Positions 9,801 to 19,004 of a stretch of DNA of 64,000 nt are shown here, piece after piece (the stretch's first letter is position 1; every line of letters starts with the position of its first letter). Source of the DNA: Clostridia bacterium (lineage in GTDB: Bacteria > Bacillota > Clostridia > TANB77 > CAG-508). The stretch lies in NCBI GenBank assembly GCA_017469445.1, contig JAFUGK010000002.1, positions 62,001 to 126,000 of the forward strand, given 5' to 3'. The notes under the pieces are model-generated. The model was given only the letters and a program-made list of their open reading frames with translations. It was not told where the DNA came from and ran no database searches. Made by a program: the position numbers and the translations under genes.

Positions 9801-12126
9801 AACATTAACAGATTCTGAAACAGGAAAGAAATATGTTGAGTGGGTTGTAGGTACAGTGAAACCAGAAGAAACTGTAGTAAAAGAAATATATGTTAAAGTA
9901 AATAAACTTCCTACTATTTTAGAGTATTATGGACCAAATGGAGTATATACATATGCTGAAAATGAATATTTAGACTATGATGAACAAGCAAATAAATACT
10001 ATTTAGTAACATTAGATTCAACAACAGGAAATACAACAAGAAAAGAAATAACATCTGTACCAGAAATTAAAGTATGGAATACAGTACATGTTTCTGCAGC
10101 AGATTTAGAAGAAGGAATAGACAAAAAGAGTACAGAAAGCAAAGTAGAGGAAAGACAATTCTTAGTAGAGGAAACATCAGAAAAAACACCTTCAATTATG
10201 TTAAGAGAAAGCGAAGGATTAACATATACAATAACAGTAAGAAACAACACACAAAATACTATTCAAAATGTGCAATTCGAAAAAGTAATTCCTGAAGGGG
10301 TAGATTTTACATATGCATATGCAACAAAATATAATAGTGAAACAGGGAAAAATGAAACTGTAGCCACAACAGAGAATTTAGACAATAAAACAGTAAAACT
10401 TGTTATACCAAGTTTAGATGCAAATGAGATGGCAACTATTAAAGTCGCAACTGTAACATCATTACTTCCAGATGGAATATATGATAAGAAAGTAACAACA
10501 TCAAGCGCAGTATATGCAAATGGAATTAGTAGGCATCTTACAAACGAAGTAGAAAATACAGTAGCAAAACCACATTTAATAGTAGAACAAACATCAGATG
10601 GAGATGGCGAATATGTTTCAGAGGGTAAAAGAGTAACTTTTACATTAAGAGTAAAAAATGAAGGAAAAATTTCTTCAGATGAAATTTATATAATGGATGA
10701 GATTTCAAATAAATTTAAACCAGTTGAAGCATATTATACCTTAGATAATGGATCAAAAGAATATGTATCTATAGGTGGAAATGAGTTAAAACTTAATGCA
10801 AATATACCAGCAGGTTCAGAAATGAAAGTATATGTAACAGTAGTAGCTGATGAGCTTTTAAATAGCGTAAAAGAAGAAACAGTAGAAAATGTGTTTAATG
10901 TAGGTGGAGAAAACATAGGTGTAATAAAATCTAATATAATAAAGAAAACTATAGAACAATCTACAGAAATAAACAAACCAGAAAACGACAAAGAACACAA
11001 TAATAATAACAACAATAATAATGGAAACAATAATAATAACAATAATACCAACAACAATAATAACAATAATGGAAATACAAATAATCCAATAACAGAAGTA
11101 AAAACATATAAAATAAAAGGTACAGCTTGGCTAGATTCAAATTCAAATGGAGCAAGGGAAAGCGATGAAAAGCTATTTGCTGGAATAAAAGTAACATTAA
11201 TAAATGCAAAAACTGGAGATATAATAACAGATAGAACAACAGGACAAGCTAAGGAAACACTAACAAAAGAAGATGGAACATATGAATTTGATAATTTAAT
11301 CCAAGGTGACTACATAGTAGTATTCTACCATAATAGTGATATTTATGGAGTAACAGAATATGGAAAACCAGGAGTAAGTACAGAATTAAATTCAGATGTT
11401 ATATTAGCTACAGTAAAAGATAATGATAAGACAATTACAGTAGCAGTAACAAATACATTAAGAATAGATTCAAACAGTATATCTGGTGTGGATTTAGGAT
11501 TAATCATAACAAAACAAGCAGACTTAAAACTAGATAAATATGTAAGTAATATAACAGTTCAAAATAAAGACGGGGTAAAAGCATATAATATGAATGATAC
11601 AACACTTGCTAAAATAGATATTGCTGCAAAGAGAATGGCTGGTTCAGTAGTAGTTGTTGAATATGCAATAGTTGTTACAAACGAAGGTAACTTACCAGCA
11701 TATGCTAAAAACATTGTAGATTATATGCCAAAAGACATGAAGTTCTCTTCAGATTTAAATAACAATTGGTATGCAGGAAATGATGGAAACTTATATAGTA
11801 CAGAACTTGCAAATGTAGCCATAAATCCAGGAGAAAGTAAAACAGTTAAATTGATATTAACAAAACAAATGACAGATACAAATACAGGTGTATCTAATAA
11901 CAGAGCAGAAATTTATGAAGAATATAACGAACTAGGTATTACAGATATAGATTCTATGCCAGCAAACCAAGCACAAGGTGAAGACGATTTGGGATCAGCA
12001 AATGTAATTATATCAACAAAAACTGGTGAAGAAGTAACATATATAACAACAATACTGGTAGCATTAGTAATACTAGTAACAGGAATATATTTCATAAGAA
12101 AGAAAACTGCGAGATATTATAACTAG
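6853..12126 (+). CDS. Giant DUF11/SdrD_B surface protein with Asn-rich linker
   Basis: A 1757-residue secreted protein. A basic N-terminus and hydrophobic stretch (about residues 12-32) form a signal peptide or anchor. The first 900 residues are beta-rich repeats of no recognised family. From about residue 900 there are several DUF11-like domains (for example TVRVKNTGTNDIENLKIRDY, TITVRNNTQNTIQNV, TLRVKNEGKISSDEIYI). An Asn-rich linker follows (about 1383-1411), then one SdrD_B domain (GTAWLDSNSNGARE), a last DUF11-like domain, and a membrane helix with a basic tail after STKTGEE. The domains suggest a long stalk exposed outside the cell. ATG is preceded by GGGGG, and the gene follows its own promoter. 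Confidence 0.85.
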   Translation: MQKTGKTLSFLDKLLIVFLIICLSMGNFMIVGQSLVSYAKDALLDSQQASTINKNVKFDTYFNLGNGNTHYLVSDVNTTNEDMVLSLSVGTGYLKDAVIELQNPNYILNNVLDNEQKVQSATANEIKLKQINENENIEIGLSIIAKLSQNMPVEDVSKDSKVILKAIYVDEKGNEIEIEKAITINISWTGNFETVLTGELVKNISFIQNQEEKELVQVAILSNLKEVQNKLPVKNNNIQIQIPELDGAKPEEIIVNVQSAASTNGQEENVVIPEENIVKDLVNGIITIKIENNPVDGNVWAGNGQDKILVTYIYNKKDMQGINKIAESKVTAQTNMYSENVLDSAVTLSMDLSQSKGTVVSLDLSTTNTEISKGNMYANTLLENKQFVTEFGIKTVASISYKELATEIRIADVDTYFTDANGNLYPTASAYYKNITFNKANLEEILGTSGEVRILDLSGNVLATVNNSLTADNDGNYVVEFTSNYNKVILDTTVPVAEGDLAIIATKAIGADVEYTKAQINLFNGIKVISQIQQKENEAFLALENKETNIMLTETYTNANISLNSNTLSTIVNNEDVELKIELDNSRESTDFYKNGVFKIVFPEYIEDVEIKNGNILYTEGLMVKDVIKQVEDGRVVIYVTLEGTQTNFSTGTVTNGTNIIFGTNIKTKLLTPTTEETVKLYYSNENAVQYKMVDEATGFGYNEAKVNFVAPVGMLAVNRISGYDETGKSIISVNQGTVTDKIKIDSDAKNAKMDLMLINNTGSVCDTVKVLGRIPFAGNKNVGTNEDLQTTVNTMMIQGITLDSELANYAKIYYSTNGEATDVLTDANNMWQENVTDFSNIKSYMIVFENYELKQGEIVNMSYNFIVPEKIDLNNSLYGTFGASYEKNSEVGIMLENVAADPVGLTTGAGPIMEINQVVSVGENAVAQEGQIIKYTVRVKNTGTNDIENLKIRDYLPEYTSYIEYQEPESLQGTELTYTYPETLTDSETGKKYVEWVVGTVKPEETVVKEIYVKVNKLPTILEYYGPNGVYTYAENEYLDYDEQANKYYLVTLDSTTGNTTRKEITSVPEIKVWNTVHVSAADLEEGIDKKSTESKVEERQFLVEETSEKTPSIMLRESEGLTYTITVRNNTQNTIQNVQFEKVIPEGVDFTYAYATKYNSETGKNETVATTENLDNKTVKLVIPSLDANEMATIKVATVTSLLPDGIYDKKVTTSSAVYANGISRHLTNEVENTVAKPHLIVEQTSDGDGEYVSEGKRVTFTLRVKNEGKISSDEIYIMDEISNKFKPVEAYYTLDNGSKEYVSIGGNELKLNANIPAGSEMKVYVTVVADELLNSVKEETVENVFNVGGENIGVIKSNIIKKTIEQSTEINKPENDKEHNNNNNNNNGNNNNNNNTNNNNNNNGNTNNPITEVKTYKIKGTAWLDSNSNGARESDEKLFAGIKVTLINAKTGDIITDRTTGQAKETLTKEDGTYEFDNLIQGDYIVVFYHNSDIYGVTEYGKPGVSTELNSDVILATVKDNDKTITVAVTNTLRIDSNSISGVDLGLIITKQADLKLDKYVSNITVQNKDGVKAYNMNDTTLAKIDIAAKRMAGSVVVVEYAIVVTNEGNLPAYAKNIVDYMPKDMKFSSDLNNNWYAGNDGNLYSTELANVAINPGESKTVKLILTKQMTDTNTGVSNNRAEIYEEYNELGITDIDSMPANQAQGEDDLGSANVIISTKTGEEVTYITTILVALVILVTGIYFIRKKTARYYN
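10999..11085 (+). repeat. AAT/AAC-rich tract encoding poly-Asn linker
   Basis: About 29 codons, nearly all AAT or AAC with occasional GGA or ACA, giving an Asn/Gly/Thr linker. It separates the DUF11-like part from the SdrD_B domain. Such triplet runs can change length between strains. Confidence 0.85.
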
Positions 12127-12141
12127 ATGGAGGTGAGAGAT

Positions 12142-15100
12142 ATGGTAAAAAAGAAAAGTATAATAACATTTATAATAACAATAATAATGATTGCTAGCAT
12201 GGGAATAGTATCTAGAGCAGAAATAGAATATGACACTATAGTTGATGGCGGTGTCGTAAAATTGCCACAAGGAGTGAACTGTAGCCAAACAAAGATTTCG
12301 GATTTGAAAGCATATGTAGAAAGTGGAGCTATGAATGTAAATGGATATAGACATGCATTAAGTTTAAGAGAGGGATATTTAAATGCAAAAGCAAGCTCAG
12401 GAGGACTAACTCAGGAAGAAATGAATGAAAGAAGAGTCATTGCGATAGAAAAACAAAGAACGAAAGTGAATGAAGATAAAGTTTTAGGAAGAACTACTTC
12501 GTCAACTACAGCAGAAGATACAACTCAATCTACAGATAATGCAACAGAAGTTCCAGTAGAGACAAACATAGGAACAAGCATATCAACAGATGGTGAATAT
12601 ACTATGGAAGTTAATGGCGGTATCGGTACTGTAACAGATAAAAAAGGAAGAGTTATATCCATAGGTACTGCTACTACATTGGAAGAATGGAAAAATACCA
12701 ATCCATTTCCTGATACTGTTACTACTACAGTAGGCGATTTAGTAAACTGGTATAATATGTGTGATGAAGAGCACCGTCGTAACCCAGGACCTGGAAATGG
12801 AAGCGATAAAGTATCTATGGGAGGGCAAGTGATTCAAGTTGGAATGGACCCAAGTGGAAGAGTTGATGTAGGAATGAATTCTGCAGTACTTGGTCAAACA
12901 GCAACAAGTGAAACTGCAAATACACTTACTAAAGCTAAGGAAATTATAGTAGGAAAAACTGCAGATACAGCAGCTGTTGCATATATTTGTGGAATGGCAA
13001 AAGATAAAAATGGAATTTATAATGAGGCACAAATTGCAATATGGTCTAGTAAGCTTGCAATAGAAATATCTAGAGCTAAAAATGAGTTGGCAAAAGAAGC
13101 AGATGCATATGCAAAATTCTTTGAAGATTATGAAAAAGCAGTAAAAGCAAATGGCGGTAAATTAGAAGTAAAAGATAATTATTCTAGTGACAAAGTATCA
13201 ACAGATCAGTCTAATCCTAATGATAAGCTTATATTAATAGGACCATTAAATTTATCATATGCAAGAGGTGTATATAATAGACCAGATGGAACAATAGTAG
13301 ATTTTGGAGGAATAACAAGTATAAAAGTAATAGCTGAAGATGGTAAAGAAATACCAGAAGAAGCAATCCAAGTAGTTCCAATGACAGTAAAAGAAGGAAA
13401 ACAAAGAAATATTCCAGAATATGATAAAGCTTATGCTTTCCCATATCCTGGAGAAGAATTCTATATTATAATACATGAAAATAAAGCAAAAGGCGCTAAA
13501 AAAATTAAAGAAATACAATATGGATATCATAGAATGTATGTAGAAGCTAAAATCGCAATATATAGAGGTACATATAATAAATTAACATGGTCTGGTAGAG
13601 CACAATTAGCAGTATGTGAACTTGGCTGGATGGGATTTCAAGTTCTTCCAACAGGGCAAAGAATACCTGAGCCACATCCATGTCCACATGGTTATACTAT
13701 AAAACATACATATCCAACAGGATACTATATTGAAATTACTGGTAGAGAAGAAAAAGAAGCACAGGAAACCTCACAAATAATTGAAATAAAGAAACAAGAT
13801 ATACCAACAACATCAAAAACACCTGGTAAAACATCTTCAAGTATACCATATATTATTCCAACAGACTGGACAAACTGGCCAATTTGGCCACACTATTATG
13901 GTGGTGATGATGACGATGATGATGAACCAGATATACCAGAAGATGATTTGAAATTTACAATAGCTGGTATTGTATGGGAAGATGAAAGAGTTGGAAAAGA
14001 GAGCAATTTTGATGGACAAATTGGTAATAACAATAATGGAACAAAAGAAAATGGAATAGAAAATGTAGAAGTAAAATTATATAAACATGGAGAAACAACT
14101 CCAATAAAATCTACATATACAGATAAATATGGAGCATATATATTTAATGAATTAGATATAGATAAATATGATGTGGGATTTGTATATGATGGTTTAACAT
14201 ATACTACAACACAAAGTTTTGCTGGAGGAAGTGTAGAAGACTATATTAAAAATCCAAATGATGAAAAATATGTTTTAACATCTAAAGTAAATGAAGATGC
14301 TATGGCAAGACAGAACTTTAATAATAAGTTCTACGAAATTAGCCCAGAGGGTTCAAAAAATATGAGCGGTGGCATAACAAATACAGAAAGCTTAACATAT
14401 ATTACACAAGATGGTACATCAGCAATACAAACAAAAGATGCTTTAGGTAGAGTAAAAACTGATTTCCAATTAGAAAGTAGAACACCAAGCAATGTGTCAT
14501 ACCCATTAACAGATTATACAGTTAATGCTACTAAATCTAAGGTAATAGCAGGGCAAGAATACACACCAAACTATGTATATATGGCATATGTAAACTTAGG
14601 TTTACAAAGAAGACCAGAAGTTGATTTTGCTTTAGCAAAAGACGTAGATGTAGCAACAGTAACAATAAATAACAAGAAAGAAACATATAAGTACAATGCA
14701 AGAAGAGCATATCTTGATGAATCATATACATTTGATATAGCATTTAAAAAATCACCAGCATATTCTAGTGATATTAAATATAACAGATCTGTATATGAAT
14801 CAGATTATAAGTATAGAATAGATGATTATGTTGTAGAAAATGTAAATGAAGTAGGAACTGTAAGTAGAACAGAATTAATAAATGAATTAACAAGTATGAC
14901 TGCTCAGCAAAAGAAAGACCAAGAATTAAATGTATTTGTAACATATCAAATTAAGCTTAGAAATCAATCTGATGTATATAGTGGAACAATTAATAAATTA
15001 GTAGATTACTATGATCATACATACAGCTTGATTAAAGAAAACAAACAATTAGACATTTTAGGTGATGACGGTGTATTACATCAAGAAATAGTTGCATATG

Positions 15101-17121
15101 CACCATATTATGAGAAAAATGGAGTAAAACAATATTTAACTGTTTCTGATGATGGTAAGTATAATGATAAATATAACAAAGTATTCTTATCTGGTATGGG
15201 AGATGAAATACTTCGTTCAAGTGGAAATGCTACATTAACATTATATGTAACCTTCCAAGTAAATAAAGATGATTTAACAAGAACACTTGATATATTTGAA
15301 AATGGAAATCCTTCTAAACCAGAAGAAAAGAGTAACCAAGTAGAAATATATAGCTACTCAACATTTACTGCAGAAGCTGTAACAAAATCAGATCCATCTT
15401 CAGTAGTTGGTATGATAGATAGAGATTCAGCACCAGGAAACTTAGACCCAATGAACAACAATACATTAGAGGACGATTCAGATATAGCACCATCATTTAC
15501 AATTAAATGGTATGAAGGAACACAAAGAACAATAAACGGAATTGTATGGGAAGACGAAAGAACACATACTATATCAACAACAGGACAAGAAGTTGGTGAT
15601 GGAATAAGACAACAAACAGAAAAGAAAGTAAATGGAGTAAAAATTCAACTTGTTGAAAAAATAACAACAAAATCTGGAAAACAATATGAATATATTTGGA
15701 GAGAAATGTACTCAGGTGAAAATACATACAAATATGTTGATATGAAAGATGGAAATGTATTAGATGCAAATATTGGACAAATGAGTCCAGGTAGTGTTGA
15801 AACAAATACTGGTGAATATAAATTCACAGATTATATCCCAGGTGATTATGTAGTAAGATTTATATATGGACAAGATCAAAAAACAATTGCACAAACACCT
15901 TCATATAATGGACATGACTATAAATCTACAGCATATTGGAAAGGATATAATAAAGATTATACAGAAGAATGGTATGACTTAGGTTCAGATTATTTAAATC
16001 AAACACCAATATCAGATGCAAGAGATAATGAAGCAAGAAGAGTAGAAGTAATGAATTATTCTAGAACAATTAAAAATGAGCAAGCTAAGGTATTAGCATC
16101 ACATGCAAAAGGAGACTCATATGATAAAAAACTTGAAGAATTATATATGTTTGCAGATACTGCTAAAATTAGAGCTGATGTAGAAAAGAACTTAACAGTT
16201 GTAGAAAATGGAAACCTAAGAGATGCAGAAGTTACATACAACATAATAGATATCGACTTTGGACTAGAACAAAGACCTACATCAACAATATCTCTAGAAA
16301 AAGAAATAATCGGAATTAGAATTACACTTGCAGATGGAACAATTCTTGTAGATACTGAAAATGGTATTAGAAAAAATGTTAATGTTGTAAAGAATGACAA
16401 AATTAATAAACTACATGGAAATATTCATATATACATGGACGAAGAAGTAATGCAAGGTGCTAATATACAAGTAAAATACAAAATAACAGCAAGAAATGAT
16501 AGCGAAGTAGATTATACAGGTGCTACAGCAGATTCTGTAGGTAGAACATATTATACAGGTGAATATTCAAGCTCAGATAAAATTGTTACAACAAAAGTTG
16601 ATGTAATAGGAGACTATGTAGATAATAACTTAGTATATAGACTAGATGATAACCAAGGCAGAGGTTGGGAATCTACAACAGCGGCTGAGATGGAACCACT
16701 TTATATGGACCCTGAGAATAAAATTACAGAAAAGAACATAAATCAAATTCTATTAAATAAAATACAAGCAAACAATGAATTAAGACCAGCAGTTAACAAG
16801 GACGAAAGAGGAACAGCAGAATATGTACTTGTATTAACAAAAACATTATCATCAGCAGATAATGAAGATGACCAAACATATGATAATATAGCTGAAATAT
16901 TACAATTCTCTAACTCTGTAGGTAGAAGAGCTAACATACCAGGAAACCAAGATCCTAAAGCAGAAATAACTTCAGAACCAGACTCTGATAATACAGAAAC
17001 AATTATAATTACTAAACCATATGGTGAAAACAGAGCACATTATTATGTACTAGCTGGAGTAGTATTAACATTAGTAGCTGGAGGAGTATTTGTAATAAAG
17101 AAAAAAGTTATAGACAAATAA
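12142..17121 (+). CDS. Giant SdrD_B-repeat surface protein, paralogue of the 1-6438 gene
   Basis: The start is taken at the second ATG (MVKKKSII), 6-8 bases after GGAGGTGA; an upstream in-frame ATG at 12127 overlaps that ribosome site. A clear signal peptide (about residues 6-25) ends near SRAE. The protein is about 1660 residues. An acidic DDDDDD segment near residue 590 precedes SdrD_B domains (GIVWEDERVGKESNFDG, GIVWEDERTHTISTTGQ). The C-terminal thousand residues match the first surface protein block by block, including DYYDPSF/DYYDHTY and MFADTAKI. The end is a single helix and KKKVIDK tail after ITKPYGEN. Follows the 6853 gene with a 15-base gap, so probably co-transcribed. Confidence 0.87.
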   Translation: MVKKKSIITFIITIIMIASMGIVSRAEIEYDTIVDGGVVKLPQGVNCSQTKISDLKAYVESGAMNVNGYRHALSLREGYLNAKASSGGLTQEEMNERRVIAIEKQRTKVNEDKVLGRTTSSTTAEDTTQSTDNATEVPVETNIGTSISTDGEYTMEVNGGIGTVTDKKGRVISIGTATTLEEWKNTNPFPDTVTTTVGDLVNWYNMCDEEHRRNPGPGNGSDKVSMGGQVIQVGMDPSGRVDVGMNSAVLGQTATSETANTLTKAKEIIVGKTADTAAVAYICGMAKDKNGIYNEAQIAIWSSKLAIEISRAKNELAKEADAYAKFFEDYEKAVKANGGKLEVKDNYSSDKVSTDQSNPNDKLILIGPLNLSYARGVYNRPDGTIVDFGGITSIKVIAEDGKEIPEEAIQVVPMTVKEGKQRNIPEYDKAYAFPYPGEEFYIIIHENKAKGAKKIKEIQYGYHRMYVEAKIAIYRGTYNKLTWSGRAQLAVCELGWMGFQVLPTGQRIPEPHPCPHGYTIKHTYPTGYYIEITGREEKEAQETSQIIEIKKQDIPTTSKTPGKTSSSIPYIIPTDWTNWPIWPHYYGGDDDDDDEPDIPEDDLKFTIAGIVWEDERVGKESNFDGQIGNNNNGTKENGIENVEVKLYKHGETTPIKSTYTDKYGAYIFNELDIDKYDVGFVYDGLTYTTTQSFAGGSVEDYIKNPNDEKYVLTSKVNEDAMARQNFNNKFYEISPEGSKNMSGGITNTESLTYITQDGTSAIQTKDALGRVKTDFQLESRTPSNVSYPLTDYTVNATKSKVIAGQEYTPNYVYMAYVNLGLQRRPEVDFALAKDVDVATVTINNKKETYKYNARRAYLDESYTFDIAFKKSPAYSSDIKYNRSVYESDYKYRIDDYVVENVNEVGTVSRTELINELTSMTAQQKKDQELNVFVTYQIKLRNQSDVYSGTINKLVDYYDHTYSLIKENKQLDILGDDGVLHQEIVAYAPYYEKNGVKQYLTVSDDGKYNDKYNKVFLSGMGDEILRSSGNATLTLYVTFQVNKDDLTRTLDIFENGNPSKPEEKSNQVEIYSYSTFTAEAVTKSDPSSVVGMIDRDSAPGNLDPMNNNTLEDDSDIAPSFTIKWYEGTQRTINGIVWEDERTHTISTTGQEVGDGIRQQTEKKVNGVKIQLVEKITTKSGKQYEYIWREMYSGENTYKYVDMKDGNVLDANIGQMSPGSVETNTGEYKFTDYIPGDYVVRFIYGQDQKTIAQTPSYNGHDYKSTAYWKGYNKDYTEEWYDLGSDYLNQTPISDARDNEARRVEVMNYSRTIKNEQAKVLASHAKGDSYDKKLEELYMFADTAKIRADVEKNLTVVENGNLRDAEVTYNIIDIDFGLEQRPTSTISLEKEIIGIRITLADGTILVDTENGIRKNVNVVKNDKINKLHGNIHIYMDEEVMQGANIQVKYKITARNDSEVDYTGATADSVGRTYYTGEYSSSDKIVTTKVDVIGDYVDNNLVYRLDDNQGRGWESTTAAEMEPLYMDPENKITEKNINQILLNKIQANNELRPAVNKDERGTAEYVLVLTKTLSSADNEDDQTYDNIAEILQFSNSVGRRANIPGNQDPKAEITSEPDSDNTETIIITKPYGENRAHYYVLAGVVLTLVAGGVFVIKKKVIDK

Positions 17122-17136
17122 CAGAATAAAATAAAA

Positions 17137-17163
17137 AAGAAACTGGGATTTTCCCAGTTTCTT
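17137..17163 (+). terminator. Terminator after the surface-protein operon
   Basis: AAGAAACTGGGA, a three-base loop, then TCCCAGTTTCTT and a T-rich tail. It closes the surface-protein run. Confidence 0.85.
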
Positions 17164-17210
17164 TCTGCTTTATTCAATTTTTTGATTAAACAAAACTAAA
17201 TAAGTTCATA

Positions 17211-17232
17211 ATATATATATATATATAATATA
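17211..17232. repeat. TA dinucleotide run
   Basis: A short (TA)n-like run upstream of the patatin gene. It is a simple repeat; no function is seen. Confidence 0.6.
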
Positions 17233-17290
17233 ATTACACATAGGTCCGCTAAATCTTAGTCGGCGATGTGTTAAATGGGAGATGAATATT

Positions 17291-18127
17291 ATGAAACTTG
17301 GAATTGCTTTATCTGGTGGTGGAATAAGAGGAATTGCACATGCAGGGGTGCTAAAAGCATTAGAAGAAAATGAAATTAAACCTCAGATAATTAGTGGAAC
17401 GAGTTCTGGAAGTATAGTTGCTACATTATATGCATTAGGTTATTCACCATATTACATATATATTTTATTTAAAAGGTATGCAAAGGAAATATGTGGGTTA
17501 AGTGGTATGCCTATAATATCTAGTATAAGTAGTTTTATTGTGAACAAGAAGGTGAATATAAGCGGGATAAATGATGGAAAAAAACTAGAAAAAGCTTTTA
17601 ATAGCCTTGCTGGGAAAAAGGGAATAAAGAAAGTTTCAGAAATTGAAATGCCATTATTAATTCCCACAGTTGATATTACAAAATCTAAAGAATTTGTTTG
17701 TAGTTCTATAAAATCAAGAAAATATATAGGAGATATAGAAGTGGGGAAAGCTGTATATGCAAGTTCTGCTTTTCCAGTAGTATTTAAACCATGTAAGTAC
17801 CGAAATCATATTTTCGTGGATGGAGGAGTACTTAACAATATACCTGTAAAAATATTAAAAGAAAATGGAGCAGATATTGTAATTGCAGTTAATTTTGATA
17901 GTGATACTGTAGATAATGAAAGTAATATTATGGATATTATTATGAAAACATTGGATATTATGGGAAATAAAGTAAGTGATGAGCAATTAGATGCTAGCGA
18001 TTTTAAAATAACAATTCCTTCAGATGGAACAGGACTTTTAGATGTGGACAACATAGATTATTGCTATAATTCGGGTTATAAGGAGACTTTGAAGCATATG
18101 GAAGAAATCAAAAACTTGACTTTTTAA
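17291..18127 (+). CDS. Patatin-like phospholipase
   Basis: A 278-residue cytoplasmic lipid acyl hydrolase of the patatin/RssA type. It has the oxyanion-hole motif GGGIRG near residue 10, the nucleophile elbow GTSSG near residue 38 (catalytic Ser), and DGG near residue 178 giving the catalytic Asp. The start is placed at MKLGIALSGGG because GGGAG lies about 9 bases before it; the ATG at 17282 touches the ribosome site. It stands alone between the surface operon terminator and a 172-bp repeat. Substrate unknown. Confidence 0.88.
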   Translation: MKLGIALSGGGIRGIAHAGVLKALEENEIKPQIISGTSSGSIVATLYALGYSPYYIYILFKRYAKEICGLSGMPIISSISSFIVNKKVNISGINDGKKLEKAFNSLAGKKGIKKVSEIEMPLLIPTVDITKSKEFVCSSIKSRKYIGDIEVGKAVYASSAFPVVFKPCKYRNHIFVDGGVLNNIPVKILKENGADIVIAVNFDSDTVDNESNIMDIIMKTLDIMGNKVSDEQLDASDFKITIPSDGTGLLDVDNIDYCYNSGYKETLKHMEEIKNLTF

Positions 18128-18186
18128 TTGAAATATAATAGTATAATAAATATAGGGAGAATATTGTTTTCCCTTATATTATTATT

Positions 18187-18358
18187 GCTTAAATATATTA
18201 TATAATTAATTTTTCTTTAAAAGCACTCCATAGCAGGGTAATAGCTGACCAGACGAGGACCTTCCCAAAGAAGCATATTCAAAGTCTGGCAGCGCTTCGC
18301 GGGTCTTCGGGAACTGCCGGCTTTATAAATCAAAATTAATTATATAATATAGTTAAGC
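18187..18358. repeat. 172-bp AT-armed structured element, copy A
   Basis: Arms of about 27 bases (GCTTAAATATATTATATAAT and the complement ending ATAGTTAAGC) flank a GC-richer core. The core has CAGAC/GTCTG, GGCAG/CTGCC (18288-18292 with 18314-18318) and CGCTTCGCG hairpins. Related copies of exactly the same length lie at 24982 and 40946. It may be a noncoding RNA or a MITE. Confidence 0.85.
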
Positions 18359-18383
18359 CAACATAAAAAGGAGATAATTTAAT

Positions 18384-18986
18384 ATGATAGCATACATAAA
18401 AGGAAACCTAGAAGTAAAAGCAAATAACTATGTTGTAATAGATGTAGGAGGAGTAGGATACAAAATATTTATGTCTGCATCTGCAATAGAAAAAATAGGA
18501 GAAACTGGTAAACAGGTAAAAGTTCATACATATTATTATGTAAGAGAAGATAATATAAGTTTATATGGATTTAATACTTTAGAAGAATTAAAGATGTTTG
18601 AATTATTATTATCTGTAAGTGGAATAGGGGCTAAGTCAGCAATAACAATGCTTTCAGAAATAAGTCCATCTAATTTTGCATTAGCTGTAATTTCAAATGA
18701 TGTAAAAGCATTAACTAAAATATCTGGAGTAGGACCAAAGTCAGCGCAAAGAATTATTTTAGAATTGAAAGATAAATTAAAAACAGAACAAGCAATAACC
18801 AGTGAACAAACTCCAGAAATTAAAGTGGCTATAGAAAACAATGGAAAGGTAGAAGAAGCTATTTCTGCACTTCAAGTTTTAGGGTACAATAAGAAAGAAA
18901 TAGAAAAGGCATTTATGCAAATTAAGTGTGATGATTTAAGCGTAGAAGAATTAATCAAGCAAGGATTGAAAATTTTAGGAATGTAA
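18384..18986 (+). CDS. ruvA: Holliday junction branch migration protein RuvA
   Basis: A 200-residue RuvA, full length for the family. Its OB-fold N-terminus begins MIAYIKGNLEVKANNYVVID. Tandem helix-hairpin-helix motifs (LLSVSGIGAKSAITML, LTKISGVGPKSAQRIILELKDKL) bind DNA at junctions, and a flexible acidic linker leads to a C-terminal UBA-like domain that contacts RuvB. The start has GGAG upstream. rarA follows after 18 bases; ruvB, the usual partner, is not next to it. Confidence 0.95.
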   Translation: MIAYIKGNLEVKANNYVVIDVGGVGYKIFMSASAIEKIGETGKQVKVHTYYYVREDNISLYGFNTLEELKMFELLLSVSGIGAKSAITMLSEISPSNFALAVISNDVKALTKISGVGPKSAQRIILELKDKLKTEQAITSEQTPEIKVAIENNGKVEEAISALQVLGYNKKEIEKAFMQIKCDDLSVEELIKQGLKILGM

Positions 18987-19004
18987 TAAAAAGGATGTAA
19001 TAAA

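Noticed and set aside
10999-11085. CRISPR-like array at the AAT repeats
   Set aside because: The repeat is an in-frame codon run in a surface gene, with no spacers and no cas genes.
10734-11239. Two Leu/Tyr-rich antisense open frames opposite the poly-Asn tract
   Set aside because: They are the complement of AAT/AAC repeats, have no ribosome sites and are typical shadows.
18187-18358. The 172-bp element as a tRNA or known riboswitch
   Set aside because: No acceptor/T-arm pattern or riboswitch core that I recognise; the long AT arms and three scattered copies fit a repeat element or unknown RNA better.
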